From NCBI GenBank assembly GCA_963556065.3, contig CAUVYH020000024.1, positions 1 through 64,000 of the forward strand: 64,000 nt of DNA. The letters are read 5' to 3'. The translations under genes were made by a program, and so were the position numbers. Of this stretch, positions 38,601 to 46,902 are shown piece after piece (within the stretch, counting starts at the first letter, position 1; every line of letters starts with the position of its first letter). The stretch is from JBAXTE01 sp963556065. GTDB taxonomy: Bacteria > Bacteroidota > Bacteroidia > Bacteroidales > WCHB1-69. The notes under the pieces were generated by a model. The model worked only from the letters and a program-made list of their open reading frames with translations, was not told the DNA's origin and did not search any database.

Positions 38601-40286
38601 GTTTTCCAATAACCCGTTTTTATTCACAATCACCATCATCACCGGAGATTCATAAAAAAGCTTTTTAAAGAAATTATTTGTATTGGATTCAATGAGTTCT
38701 ATCTGGTGCTTTTGGGTGTTGTCGTGGATTGTTCCGATAAGGCCGAAGATATAGTTCTTTTCGTCGAGCAACAGATTAATTTGGACAATCCCCCATTTTA
38801 AAGTTCCATCTTTTGCAATAAAGTCAATTTCTGCATCAAAGACAAGTTTATTTTCAAGTCCTTCAATCTGATATATTTTATTAAAGTAATTGGTTAGCCC
38901 ACTGCTTACCGACTCAATCGATTTTTGAGAAAAGAAAGTTTCAATCGGAATATCCAAAAGTTCATCCGGTGTATATCCTAAAAATGGGTAGATGGCTTGA
39001 TTTACATACTTAATCTTTAATGAAGTGTTTGATGTGAAAATAACATCATTTACATTATTTGTAATCAGGCGATAGAGCTGTTCGCTTTGCTTTAATGCCG
39101 TTTCTGTTTGCTTTTTTTCTGTGATATCGCGCGAAACACCATAGATGTACCAGTTAGCGACACCTCTTTTATGGATTTGTGCTTTAAACTCTCCGATGTG
39201 AATATGTTCTTGTTTATCTACAAATTCCAATTCAAGGCTGATATTGGTTTCTTCAGAGGAGGTTGCAATGTAATCGGTGATGATTTCTTTAAACTTTTGA
39301 TGAGACCGAGCCGTTAAAAATGATGCGATACTTTTATTAAGTACTTCTTCGGGGCGATATCCTAAATTTATTGATATGGATGGAGTAATGTAAGTTATTT
39401 GAAGGTTTTCGTTCAATAACCAAATCATATCGTTAATGTTTTCGGTAAGCATTTTTAACCGATTTTCATTTTCAATTAACAATAATTCGGCTTTTTTGCT
39501 TTTTGTAATATTCTTAGCACTAATTAAGTAATATTGGTATTCGTTGTATTTTATGATTTGGGACGTAATACTAAACCATTTTTGGTTGGTTACCGATTTG
39601 TTTTCCGAAACCACATAATCGGTAATTTGTTGATGGTACTTAACAATAGACGCAATTTTGTAAAGGATATAACTTGAACCGTCGGAAGTGAATTGCGAGA
39701 AGTGGAATGGCCTGGTTTCGGGCAACGTAAGGTTGAAAATTTGGATTGCAGCCTGATTAATCTCTACTATTGCTAAAGTTTCGTAGTCAACAATTGCCAT
39801 GGCATCACTGTTGTTGGCGAAGATCTTCTCGAACCGAACTTCAGATTGGCTTAATTTACTAAGTATTTCATCATGTTGACTTATATGCTCTATCACTTCC
39901 TCGGTTCGGCTTTTTATCTTATTCTCCAGGCTTTTGTTTTGTTCTAATAACCTTTGGTGAGCGGTGCGAAGCGATTCTATCCGTTTTTCGTATGCTCCCT
40001 TTTTAAGGCTGTTTTTTCTTAATAAATGGATAATTGTTCCCAGTAATACAAAAATTGAAAAGGCTAAAAACAGCTGGATCAGAAATTCATAAGTTGTGTT
40101 GTGGCTTTTGTTTATGGGGCTAAAATAAATTTTCAGGAAGCAAGAAGGATTATTAACGGGTAGGAGGCTTTGACTTGTTGGGATATGGTTGATCAGCCCC
40201 AACTTTTCGTAAGCATTGCTTTGACAATGGCCATGCGAGCTTAAAATGATGAAAAGAGCAATAATAAACTGGGTAACTTCTTTCAT
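35652..40286 (-). CDS. multi-PAS/GAF hybrid-type histidine kinase with degenerate receiver
   Basis: This is a very large membrane sensor kinase (1544 residues). The start MKEVTQFIIALFIILSSHG was chosen over one 15 codons upstream because the -7 box at 40305-40312 lies in the extension. Order: signal/anchor segment, short periplasmic part, a membrane segment (about 70-95), coiled coil, several PAS domains (roughly 150-800, each ending in a DIT-type motif), a GAF-like domain (about 815-970), a further PAS (about 985-1080), HisKA with H1091 (SNISHELRTPLTAI), HATPase (NLVANAVKF, DTGIGI, GSGLGLSI), a receiver-like domain in which the phospho-acceptor position is Asn (LIVVNLDD), and a helical C-terminal domain (about 1460-1544). 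Confidence 0.9.
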   Translation of the reverse strand: MKEVTQFIIALFIILSSHGHCQSNAYEKLGLINHIPTSQSLLPVNNPSCFLKIYFSPINKSHNTTYEFLIQLFLAFSIFVLLGTIIHLLRKNSLKKGAYEKRIESLRTAHQRLLEQNKSLENKIKSRTEEVIEHISQHDEILSKLSQSEVRFEKIFANNSDAMAIVDYETLAIVEINQAAIQIFNLTLPETRPFHFSQFTSDGSSYILYKIASIVKYHQQITDYVVSENKSVTNQKWFSITSQIIKYNEYQYYLISAKNITKSKKAELLLIENENRLKMLTENINDMIWLLNENLQITYITPSISINLGYRPEEVLNKSIASFLTARSHQKFKEIITDYIATSSEETNISLELEFVDKQEHIHIGEFKAQIHKRGVANWYIYGVSRDITEKKQTETALKQSEQLYRLITNNVNDVIFTSNTSLKIKYVNQAIYPFLGYTPDELLDIPIETFFSQKSIESVSSGLTNYFNKIYQIEGLENKLVFDAEIDFIAKDGTLKWGIVQINLLLDEKNYIFGLIGTIHDNTQKHQIELIESNTNNFFKKLFYESPVMMVIVNKNGLLENVNNAFVEKTGFSQEDILNSEISDIITGNNEDFSKVITKKESAFAKLLTANHHNIDILYDVERMDIEADPGKYLIVMRDITHQLKAEAIAKSRQEQFRALSEHSPDIIARYNNNLECTYVNSTIEKEFGLKADEIIGKRVNNTGLSQRESAFLHENFVQVFVDGTERVVDFSLPVGNEIKHFQCRIIPEFGENNHVQTIMAVIRNMTEYINAIMMLHTNVKQMTFFNKAIMYCNQSKTKSELYKNILLLIIQEFGFDGGEIYEYNREKDTALLIFEHGLSTGTSNKATNINATHPIYERLVLNHQQLLFNLDSASAQKWVKNKKIKTIFILPILSNDEIIGAVSLNSEKQMDISDSLKEIIQTVSQELGSATSRIEAISMHLESEENYRSLVDTTTDLVWKVNESLIFNFVNDKSIDLLGYTPQELLGSSIINTIAIEEHLKIKKFLELNKTLLEKFTLVDVPLIKKTGQIVHVEINGYPLIGRNGNFIGYAGINRDISMRKMNEDLRQRKEIAERMAQMKQQFLSNISHELRTPLTAIIGHTEIINSKVNSPEIRSYIRNIETNSKSLLHLISDILDLSKIEAGKFQLQREPINIVKFFEEVNLTFMPLAKAKNIQFEIEIYPIFEGTLLIDELRLQQIVNNLVANAVKFTNKGMVKVIANLIQNSAYPNTVDMIISVIDTGIGIEESQINSIFDTFTQADGQSNKKYGGSGLGLSISKNLVELMDGSISVESKKGLGSTFKIIIPSIEMSQLEAKNVLYHPALTNKRIGVIETDTKLKNTLTNIVSHNDCAITPIDISHLIADNLSDNLIDLIVVNLDDVMLAHNSVSILEALESHDKHTIYISNKSKPKIKCAHLLIAPIDSSILHNAIVNILLLQSSKSNSYPQQIQHELSTWDDENLASLLDELQKQCSPLWAKASSSNSIDQITKFKNSLAVISKQFDLKFVKHYSDEIKIGLKTFDIEKIKQLLEVYPYLISYLKK

Positions 40287-40304
40287 TCGGCCTTTTTTAT
40301 ATTT

Positions 40305-40312
40305 CAAAGATA
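40305..40312 (-). promoter_or_regulatory. -7 box of the two-kinase operon
   Basis: On the minus strand TATCTTTG matches TAnnTTTG, 18 bases before the chosen ATG at 40286. No TTG at the expected upstream spacing. Confidence 0.45.
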
Positions 40313-40423
40313 CAAAATTTCTGATAAGCATATTTTTTTTATCGTTTTTTCTAAAAATTAATGTTCTTGCAATAATGGTATGGCTTATTAAAAAAAATCA
40401 ATTTATATAAGGTAAATATAATG

Positions 40424-40431
40424 TATCTTTG
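40424..40431 (+). promoter_or_regulatory. -7 box of the C25 protease gene
   Basis: TATCTTTG matches TAnnTTTG, 20 bases before the ATG at 40452. It is divergent from the kinase-operon box about 110 bases away, so one regulator could act on both. Confidence 0.45.
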
Positions 40432-40451
40432 TATTTGATAATTAATTTTTA

Positions 40452-43400
40452 ATGGGGTTAGGGTTAAGAAAAATATTTACGGTTATAACTTCGGTTTTGC
40501 TCACGATGATTTCAGTTGCTGCTCAGCCGTTAGCAGGAACAGAAAAGGAAATTTTTGCGAGCGGAAATTCAATTCGAATTCATTATAAAACACAACCGTT
40601 TAGAGATGAGCGCGTCGTCTTTTGTAAATACTACTCTTTTTTTCATCAGTGTGGGATGCCCAATTTGCCGCTAATTCGAGATTATGTCATTATCCCTAAA
40701 AAATCAAAACCTCAGTTCAAGGTAATTGTAAACCACAAAATCGGGAAAAACAATGTATTTATTCCCCAATCCAAGCCGAAAACTATTGACAGTGATAATG
40801 TGACCGATTCTATTTGTAATTCTTCATATGATGCTCAATCGATACTTTTACCCACTGCAAATGGGATAATGACTAAGGTTCTTGAGTTTTCTGCTTTTGA
40901 CCTGCTATTTTTTGAAGTTTATCCATTTCAATACAATCCGGCTCAAAAAATATTGTCGGTAGCGGATGATATTGCGATAGAAATCTCTTTTTCCAATGTG
41001 CTTAAAAGGCAAAATGCTATTGCAATAACGCCATTGGAGGAATCGTTTTGCATGCAGGCCGTTAATTTTAAGGAAGTTGCTAAAAGTTTTCGCACCGCAG
41101 TCGATTCGTTTCCGAATTATGTAATTGTAACCCATTCCCAGTTTACTCAGGCTGCAGATACCTTGGCTCTTTGGAAAGCGCAGCAGGGCTATAGTACCCG
41201 TGTTTTTGCACAAGATCACTGGACCTCCGATTCTATCCGTAGTTTGATGCTTTCAATTCATGCTGCTATTGCTTCCCGTCCAAGTTATCTTTGCCTGTTG
41301 GGAGACACGGCTTTTGTGTCTGCAACGGAGAAAATTGCACCTCCGCCCATTCCTGAAGCATTTTCCACCGACTTGTATTATACCACAATGGATTCCGATA
41401 CGGATATGACCCCCAATTTTGGTTGTGGAAGAATTTCTGTGAATAGCCCGGAGCAAGCATTATCAGTGGTCGGTAAATTGGTCCGTTTTCAAAAGTATCC
41501 GCCGACATCTTCAACCTATTATACCCACATGGTTAATTGTTCCTTTTTTCAGGATGATGATTTGAATGGCTACGACGATCGGCGATTTGCTCAAACTTCC
41601 GAAGAAATCAGAGACTATTTGCAAACCAATTATTCTAAAAACGTCTCTCGTATTTATGAGGCTCCGGTTGCATCCAATCCTCAATTCTGGAATAACGACG
41701 ATTACGCGAACGGTTCAGCGCTTCCTGCCGATTTATTAAGACCTGCTTTTGGTTGGAACGGTAATACTTTGAATATTGTTAATGCCCTCAATCAGGGAAC
41801 ATTTCTGATGCTACACCGCGATCATGGCTATTCCAATGCTTCGGGTTGGGCGCATCCGCAGCTGGCATCATCGCAATTGCAATATTTAACCAACGATTCG
41901 CTGTTGCCTTTAATTTTCAGCATCAACTGTTATTCGGGTAATTACAGGGTCGAAGAATCGTTTGGAGAGAAATTGTTGCGCCAACCTGCCGGAGCTTCAG
42001 GTATTTTTGCTCCTTCATACTATAGTTACAGCGGTAATAATGATGCTTTTGTTCTTGGTTTATACGATGCACTTTTCCCGTCGCCGGGATTGATTCCCCA
42101 GTTTACAGGAATAGGAGGAAATCATTCGGCTGTATTTTCTACTCACGGTTTGATTAATAAGCCCGGCGATATGCTTCAATATGCGATCTGGTACATGAAT
42201 TATGCTTGGGGTATAGATCGGTATAGCTCAGAAATTGCCCACTATTTTGGAGATCCTGCAATGCCGGTGCTTACAAATATTCCGTTGCAAATTTCCGCCG
42301 AATATCCCGATTCTGTGGATTGTGTGGATTCTGTTTTTGTGGTAGCTGTCCCTAACTCCGAGGGGTTTGTGGCTACGCTATCCATAGATAATGAGGTAGT
42401 GGCGAGAAGCTATTTTGAAAACGATACGGCTCGCATTCGTTTTTTGCCTCAGTATGGAAATTTGGCCGTGCTTACCATTACAGGAAATGGCTATGTACCT
42501 TACATTCGTACAATCCACTGGTACTGTTCCCAGCCGATTTATCCTCCGGTTGCAGGATTCCTTATTTCCGACACGTTGGTTTGTAATAGAGCGGTCCAAT
42601 TTTTAGATACTTCTGCTAATATTCCGACAAGTTGGCAATGGAATTTTGGTGATGGAACCGAATCCTTTCTTCGGAATCCAACACATCAATATACCACGGA
42701 CGGACGGTTTTCGGTGTCGCTGAAAGTGGAGAATATTCGTGGAGCGGATTCGTTGAGTGTTTCTAATATCATTGATGTTGTTATTCCTACACAGGTGAGT
42801 GCTTTCGATACGACACTGTGCTATGCGGCACCGATTACTCTTACAAATTCTGCTTCCGATTCTATGGCTTGGTTTGAGACCGATTCCGGAAATGCTTTTG
42901 CATGGGCGAATACCTATTCTTTGAATGCTGTTTCAGACACTGCTGTTTATCGTGCAACTTACCGGGATATGCCGCCATTTGCAATTGGAAAAATTGATAC
43001 TATAGGTACTGGAGGTTTTATTTACCAAAACACAGAACATTATTTGTCATTTACTTCATACACAGATCTTCTGTTGGCTACGGTCGATGTTTATGCGCTT
43101 GCAGCAGCTACAAGTGTAATTAAACTGATGAATTCTGAAAACCAAGTAATTGCCGTTAAGTCGGTTGCACTTCAGGCAGGAAAGAATAGTGTCAATCTGA
43201 ATTTCTTTATCCCGCATGGAAGCGAGTATAGGTTAACTGCTCCGGCATATTGCTCGTGGTATGCTAACTTTAACACATTCGATTTTCCTTTTACGATTCC
43301 CGGAGTTATATCAATAGATAGTTCGGATAGTGACAATAAGTATTACTATTTTTACAACTGGACTTTCCGGCAGCGGTGTTATAGTCAGCGGCAACCTGCT

Positions 43401-44123
43401 TCCATTCATCTGGTAAGCATTGACTCAACACTATCGGTTTCGGGAGAGCGGATGCTTTGCAATCAGACCCCGATCGTTGTTAGTGCTGATTCCACTGCCG
43501 ATTGCCTATGGAACACGGGAGATACGGCAGCATCTTTATCTGTTCAGCAACCGGGCTGGTATTATTCCTTTCTCACGAAACAAAACTGCCATTATCGCAC
43601 CGATACCTTGCACGTATCTTCCTTTGCACCGCTAATGGTGGATTATTCTGCGGATGGCGACATTACACCCTGTTGTTTTCAGAATTTATCGCAAAATGCA
43701 TTTCAATATTTTTGGGATTTCGGAGATGGGAGCACTTCTTCAGAACCCAATCCATGCCATTGGTTTCAAACTTCCGGTGCTCATGTGGTGACCCTTTCTG
43801 CAGTAAACAACTGCGATTCGGCGACTGTTGCTAAAACAGTGATGATTACCGGCTTTGAAGAAGTTCTGTCAAATGATTCTCCGGTAAAAGTAATTCCAAA
43901 TCCAACCTCCGGTTTTGCAAGGTTGTCGATTTCAAATGAACAAAAGCCGATATCCGTTAAGCTTTTAGATGTTGATGGTCGTTTAATATTTTACATGAAA
44001 GATTTTAGGGACAAGGAAATCGATATTAATTTCCAGAATTTATCGGAAGGAATCTATTTTCTGGAAGTTGTATTCGCACACTCATCCGAGGTGCTTAAGA
44101 TAGTTAAGTTATCCGATTCTTAA
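40452..44123 (+). CDS. gingipain-like C25 family cysteine peptidase with PKD and T9SS type A domains
   Basis: This 1223-residue protein has a signal peptide (to about residue 25, SVAAQP), a propeptide-like region, and a C25 (gingipain) catalytic domain, about 220-620. The catalytic-type histidine lies in LMLHRDHGYSNASGW (H455/H458) and the cysteine is C493 in LIFSINCYSGNYR. An Ig-like segment follows, then PKD domains near 702-785 (SWQWNFGDGTESF) and near 1075-1140 (YFWDFGDGSTSSEPNP), and a C-terminal T9SS type A domain (VIPNPTSGFARLSI, VKLLDVDGRLIFY, GIYFLEVVF). It is exported by T9SS and probably acts on proteins at the surface. Substrate specificity (Arg, Lys or other) cannot be told. Confidence 0.88.
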   Translation: MGLGLRKIFTVITSVLLTMISVAAQPLAGTEKEIFASGNSIRIHYKTQPFRDERVVFCKYYSFFHQCGMPNLPLIRDYVIIPKKSKPQFKVIVNHKIGKNNVFIPQSKPKTIDSDNVTDSICNSSYDAQSILLPTANGIMTKVLEFSAFDLLFFEVYPFQYNPAQKILSVADDIAIEISFSNVLKRQNAIAITPLEESFCMQAVNFKEVAKSFRTAVDSFPNYVIVTHSQFTQAADTLALWKAQQGYSTRVFAQDHWTSDSIRSLMLSIHAAIASRPSYLCLLGDTAFVSATEKIAPPPIPEAFSTDLYYTTMDSDTDMTPNFGCGRISVNSPEQALSVVGKLVRFQKYPPTSSTYYTHMVNCSFFQDDDLNGYDDRRFAQTSEEIRDYLQTNYSKNVSRIYEAPVASNPQFWNNDDYANGSALPADLLRPAFGWNGNTLNIVNALNQGTFLMLHRDHGYSNASGWAHPQLASSQLQYLTNDSLLPLIFSINCYSGNYRVEESFGEKLLRQPAGASGIFAPSYYSYSGNNDAFVLGLYDALFPSPGLIPQFTGIGGNHSAVFSTHGLINKPGDMLQYAIWYMNYAWGIDRYSSEIAHYFGDPAMPVLTNIPLQISAEYPDSVDCVDSVFVVAVPNSEGFVATLSIDNEVVARSYFENDTARIRFLPQYGNLAVLTITGNGYVPYIRTIHWYCSQPIYPPVAGFLISDTLVCNRAVQFLDTSANIPTSWQWNFGDGTESFLRNPTHQYTTDGRFSVSLKVENIRGADSLSVSNIIDVVIPTQVSAFDTTLCYAAPITLTNSASDSMAWFETDSGNAFAWANTYSLNAVSDTAVYRATYRDMPPFAIGKIDTIGTGGFIYQNTEHYLSFTSYTDLLLATVDVYALAAATSVIKLMNSENQVIAVKSVALQAGKNSVNLNFFIPHGSEYRLTAPAYCSWYANFNTFDFPFTIPGVISIDSSDSDNKYYYFYNWTFRQRCYSQRQPASIHLVSIDSTLSVSGERMLCNQTPIVVSADSTADCLWNTGDTAASLSVQQPGWYYSFLTKQNCHYRTDTLHVSSFAPLMVDYSADGDITPCCFQNLSQNAFQYFWDFGDGSTSSEPNPCHWFQTSGAHVVTLSAVNNCDSATVAKTVMITGFEEVLSNDSPVKVIPNPTSGFARLSISNEQKPISVKLLDVDGRLIFYMKDFRDKEIDINFQNLSEGIYFLEVVFAHSSEVLKIVKLSDS

Positions 44124-44177
44124 AAAATTATTACCGCTCTTTTGTCAACCTTTTTTTACTATATCAAAGAGTTTTCT

Positions 44178-44185
44178 TATTTTTG
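44178..44185 (+). promoter_or_regulatory. -7 box of the DUF4199-gmh cluster
   Basis: TATTTTTG matches TAnnTTTG, 25 bases before the ATG at 44211. It lies inside the longer open frame from 44142 and therefore argues for the later start. No TTG at normal spacing. Confidence 0.45.
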
Positions 44186-44210
44186 CGTAATAATCATAAA
44201 AAAAACAGCT

Positions 44211-44756
44211 ATGAATAACAATCCATTAATTAAAGTTTCCCTTAAATGGGGATTGATTGATGCAGGTATATCTAGTTTAAGCCTTTTTGGTACTTATCTT
44301 TTCGGACCATTAACCAATAAAACCATGGGATTGATTGTTGGTATTATTTTGTTCGCGATTATGGTAACAGTTATGGTTTTGTCCAACAAAGAGTATCAAA
44401 AGAAGTATTTGGGAGGGTATATTAAATACTGGCAATGTCTTGTAAATGGGATATTGATTTACGCGATTTCTTCCGTTATTATCTCGCTATTGACATTTGT
44501 TATATATGGACTTCTTGATGTGGCCGCTTTTAATCAAATGATTGAGGATCAACTGTTACAAATAAGCTCAAATCCGGATATTCCTCAAACATGGAAAGAG
44601 AAACAATTGGATGGTATTGCATCGATGACTCCGCTAAAACAAGCGGTATTTCAGCTTGCAGGAATTGTATGGGGAGTTATTGTCAGCTTAATAGTGGCAA
44701 TTTTTACGCGTAAAAAGAATAATTCCTTCGAAGGAACTATAAAAGAAATTGAATAA
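44211..44756 (+). CDS. DUF4199 domain-containing membrane protein
   Basis: This 181-residue protein has about four membrane helices and matches DUF4199, common in Bacteroidota. The start MNNNPLIKVSLKWGLIDAG is the family start; an open frame of 23 more codons upstream contains the promoter box and is rejected. GPLTNKTMGLIVGIILFAIMV and QKKYLGGYIKYWQCLVNGILIYAISSV are membrane parts. Function unknown; it is nearly always next to a GT2 gene, as here (stop and start overlap in TAATG), which suggests a role with lipid-linked sugar transfer. Confidence 0.85.
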   Translation: MNNNPLIKVSLKWGLIDAGISSLSLFGTYLFGPLTNKTMGLIVGIILFAIMVTVMVLSNKEYQKKYLGGYIKYWQCLVNGILIYAISSVIISLLTFVIYGLLDVAAFNQMIEDQLLQISSNPDIPQTWKEKQLDGIASMTPLKQAVFQLAGIVWGVIVSLIVAIFTRKKNNSFEGTIKEIE

Positions 44757-45715
44757 TGGATATATCAATTGTAATCCCTTTGCTAAATGAGGAGGAGTCG
44801 TTGCCCGAATTATGTGCCTGGATTAAACGGGTTATGGATGAACACGGCTTTTCTTACGAAATTTTGCTTATTGATGATGGAAGCAAAGATTCATCGTGGA
44901 ATATAATAACGCAATTGTCCGCAGAAAATGAATGTGTTAAGGGTATAAAATTTCGAAGAAATTATGGAAAATCAGCAGCTCTTAATACTGGATTTGAAGT
45001 TGTTCAGGGGGATGTTATTATCACTTTAGATGCGGATTTACAAGATAGCCCCGAAGAAATTCCCGAACTTTTTCGCATGATTAAAGAAGATGGATTCGAT
45101 TTGGTATCGGGATGGAAAAAAGTACGTCACGATCCTGTCTTGTCGAAAAATATTCCGAGTAAATTTTACAACTGGACCGTTCGTCGAATGACTAAAATCA
45201 AATTACACGACATGAATTGCGGAATAAAAGCATACAAAAAATCTGTGGTGAAGAGCATAGAGGTTTACGGCGATATGCACCGTTTTATTCCGGTTTTAGC
45301 AAAGTGGGCCGGCTTTAAAAATATCGGGGAAAAGGTTGTCGTTCATCAGGAACGAAAGTACGGAGTATCAAAATTCGGTTTGGAACGCTTTATTCGTGGT
45401 CCATTGGATTTAATGTCGGTAATGTTTATCTCAAAATTCGGGAAACGTCCCATGCATTTTTTCGGGGTACTGGGAATCATAATGTTTCTAGTCGGATTTA
45501 TTTCTGCGGCTTATGTTGGTGCCTCAAAAATTATTGCGATTCAAAATAATGTTCATGCACGTTTAGTTACGGACAATGCGTATTTCTATATTGCCTTGGC
45601 AGCAATGATTATCGGCTCTCAGCTGTTTTTAGCCGGGTTCTTGGCAGAATTAATTTCGCGCAATTCTATCGATAAAAATAAATATTTGATTGATGATCGA
45701 ATTAATATTTCGTAA
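44756..45715 (+). CDS. glycosyltransferase family 2 (dolichol-phosphate-mannose synthase / GtrB-like)
   Basis: This 319-residue enzyme has a GT2 domain in the first 225 residues (SIVIPLLNEEESLPEL, LIDDGSKDSSW, TLDADLQDSPEEIPEL, CGIKAYKKSVVKSI) and two C-terminal membrane helices (about 230-260 and 280-305). Such proteins transfer a sugar to polyprenyl phosphate at the inner membrane. It overlaps the DUF4199 gene by one base and precedes gmhA by 12 bases, so it belongs to the heptose/LPS cluster. The sugar donor is not known. Confidence 0.9.
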   Translation: MDISIVIPLLNEEESLPELCAWIKRVMDEHGFSYEILLIDDGSKDSSWNIITQLSAENECVKGIKFRRNYGKSAALNTGFEVVQGDVIITLDADLQDSPEEIPELFRMIKEDGFDLVSGWKKVRHDPVLSKNIPSKFYNWTVRRMTKIKLHDMNCGIKAYKKSVVKSIEVYGDMHRFIPVLAKWAGFKNIGEKVVVHQERKYGVSKFGLERFIRGPLDLMSVMFISKFGKRPMHFFGVLGIIMFLVGFISAAYVGASKIIAIQNNVHARLVTDNAYFYIALAAMIIGSQLFLAGFLAELISRNSIDKNKYLIDDRINIS

Positions 45716-45727
45716 CTTGCTGAGAAT

Positions 45728-46312
45728 ATGGTGAAAAATGTGGTTGTAGAGTCTTTGGAAAAATCAGTAGCACTAAAGCAATTAATCCTGAGCGACAAAG
45801 AATTATTAGGACGAATAGAAAATGTAGCTTCGCTTATGATTAATGCCTTTAAATCCGGAGGAAAAGTGCTTTTTTGTGGAAATGGGGGCAGTGCTGCAGA
45901 TGCCCAGCATTTGGCTGCAGAGCTTTCGGGGCGGTTTAATTACGATCGTCCACCTTTATATGCAGAGGCTCTTCATGTGAATAGCTCTTTTGTTACTGCA
46001 GTTGCGAACGATTATTCTTACGAAATGGTTTATCAGCGCATGGTGCAGGCGGCTGGACGAAAAGGCGACGTGCTTGTGGCTATTTCCACTTCCGGCAATT
46101 CTCAGAATATCCTCAATGCGGTGGTGGCGGCAAAACAAGCAGGAATGAGTGTGGTGGGATTCACCGGGGAAACCGGGGGTAAACTGGCTTTTCTTTCCGA
46201 TATTTTAATTAATGTACCATCTGTAGAAACTCCTCATATTCAGGAGGCCCACATTACAATTGGGCATATCCTGTGCAATATTGTTGAATCTATTTTATTC
46301 CCGCAATTATGA
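45728..46312 (+). CDS. gmhA: D-sedoheptulose 7-phosphate isomerase (phosphoheptose isomerase)
   Basis: This 194-residue SIS-domain enzyme converts sedoheptulose 7-phosphate to D-glycero-D-manno-heptose 7-phosphate, the first step of LPS heptose synthesis. LFCGNGGSAADAQHLAAELSGRF, VANDYSYEMVYQRMV, AISTSGNSQNILNA and ETPHIQEAHITIGHILCNIVE hold the active-site and metal-binding residues (E in the AAEL segment and H in EAHITIGH). Length is typical. The downstream gmhB start overlaps its stop codon (ATGA). Confidence 0.92.
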   Translation: MVKNVVVESLEKSVALKQLILSDKELLGRIENVASLMINAFKSGGKVLFCGNGGSAADAQHLAAELSGRFNYDRPPLYAEALHVNSSFVTAVANDYSYEMVYQRMVQAAGRKGDVLVAISTSGNSQNILNAVVAAKQAGMSVVGFTGETGGKLAFLSDILINVPSVETPHIQEAHITIGHILCNIVESILFPQL

Positions 46313-46860
46313 TTTTACCCGATGATGTGAACAAGCAGACTACACTTTTTCTCGATAGAGACGGAGTCATCAATGTTCGGCCCATAGATTCCTATATTTT
46401 TTCATCAGATGAGTTTGTTTTTATTGATGGTGTTCTTGAGGCGATAGCTACCTTTACTTCGTTGTTTTCACATATCATTGTTGTGACGAATCAACAAGGA
46501 GTTGGGAAAAATTTAATGACGCTTGATGATGTGGAAAAAGTGCATCAATATATGTTGCGCAGGATAGCAGATGTTGGAGGAAAAATTGATAAAGTTTACG
46601 TAGCTCCGCACCTGAAAGAAGAGCAGTCGGTAATGCGTAAGCCGAATTCGGGAATGGGCTTAAAAGCACAGGAAGATTTCCCCGATATTGATTTTCAAAA
46701 CGCTGTAATGGTAGGGGACACCTTTAGCGATGTCAGCTTTGGAAAACGATTAAATATGACCACGGTGGTCGTGGGGTCCGAATATCGTCATGTATATAAT
46801 CTAAGTCATGCAGATTATTGTTTTGACTCACTTTTGTCGTTTTCTAAAATTTTCAAATAA
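46309..46860 (+). CDS. gmhB: HAD-IIIA phosphatase, GmhB-type (heptose bisphosphate phosphatase)
   Basis: This 183-residue HAD hydrolase removes the C7 phosphate from heptose 1,7-bisphosphate. The nucleophile and acid are D16 and D18 (LFLDRDGVIN), motif II is VVTNQQG, and the last metal-binding Asp is in MVGDTFSDVSFG. The Zn-binding Cys/His cluster of E. coli GmhB is not visible: the corresponding loop reads VAPHLKEEQSVMRKPNSGM, with no cysteine. It overlaps gmhA by 4 bases (ATGA), supporting the pathway call. A histidinol-phosphate-phosphatase-type activity is an alternative. Confidence 0.82.
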   Translation: MILPDDVNKQTTLFLDRDGVINVRPIDSYIFSSDEFVFIDGVLEAIATFTSLFSHIIVVTNQQGVGKNLMTLDDVEKVHQYMLRRIADVGGKIDKVYVAPHLKEEQSVMRKPNSGMGLKAQEDFPDIDFQNAVMVGDTFSDVSFGKRLNMTTVVVGSEYRHVYNLSHADYCFDSLLSFSKIFK

Positions 46861-46902
46861 TAACCACGTTATTTAAGTGACTGTTTCAAAATATAAAGAG
46901 TT

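Noticed and set aside
36400..39317. Plus-strand open frames opposite the giant kinase
   Set aside because: They are antisense shadows of PAS, kinase and GAF coding sequence.
44142..44210. Longer N-terminus for the DUF4199 protein
   Set aside because: A TAnnTTTG promoter box lies in the extension and the family starts at MNNNPLIK.
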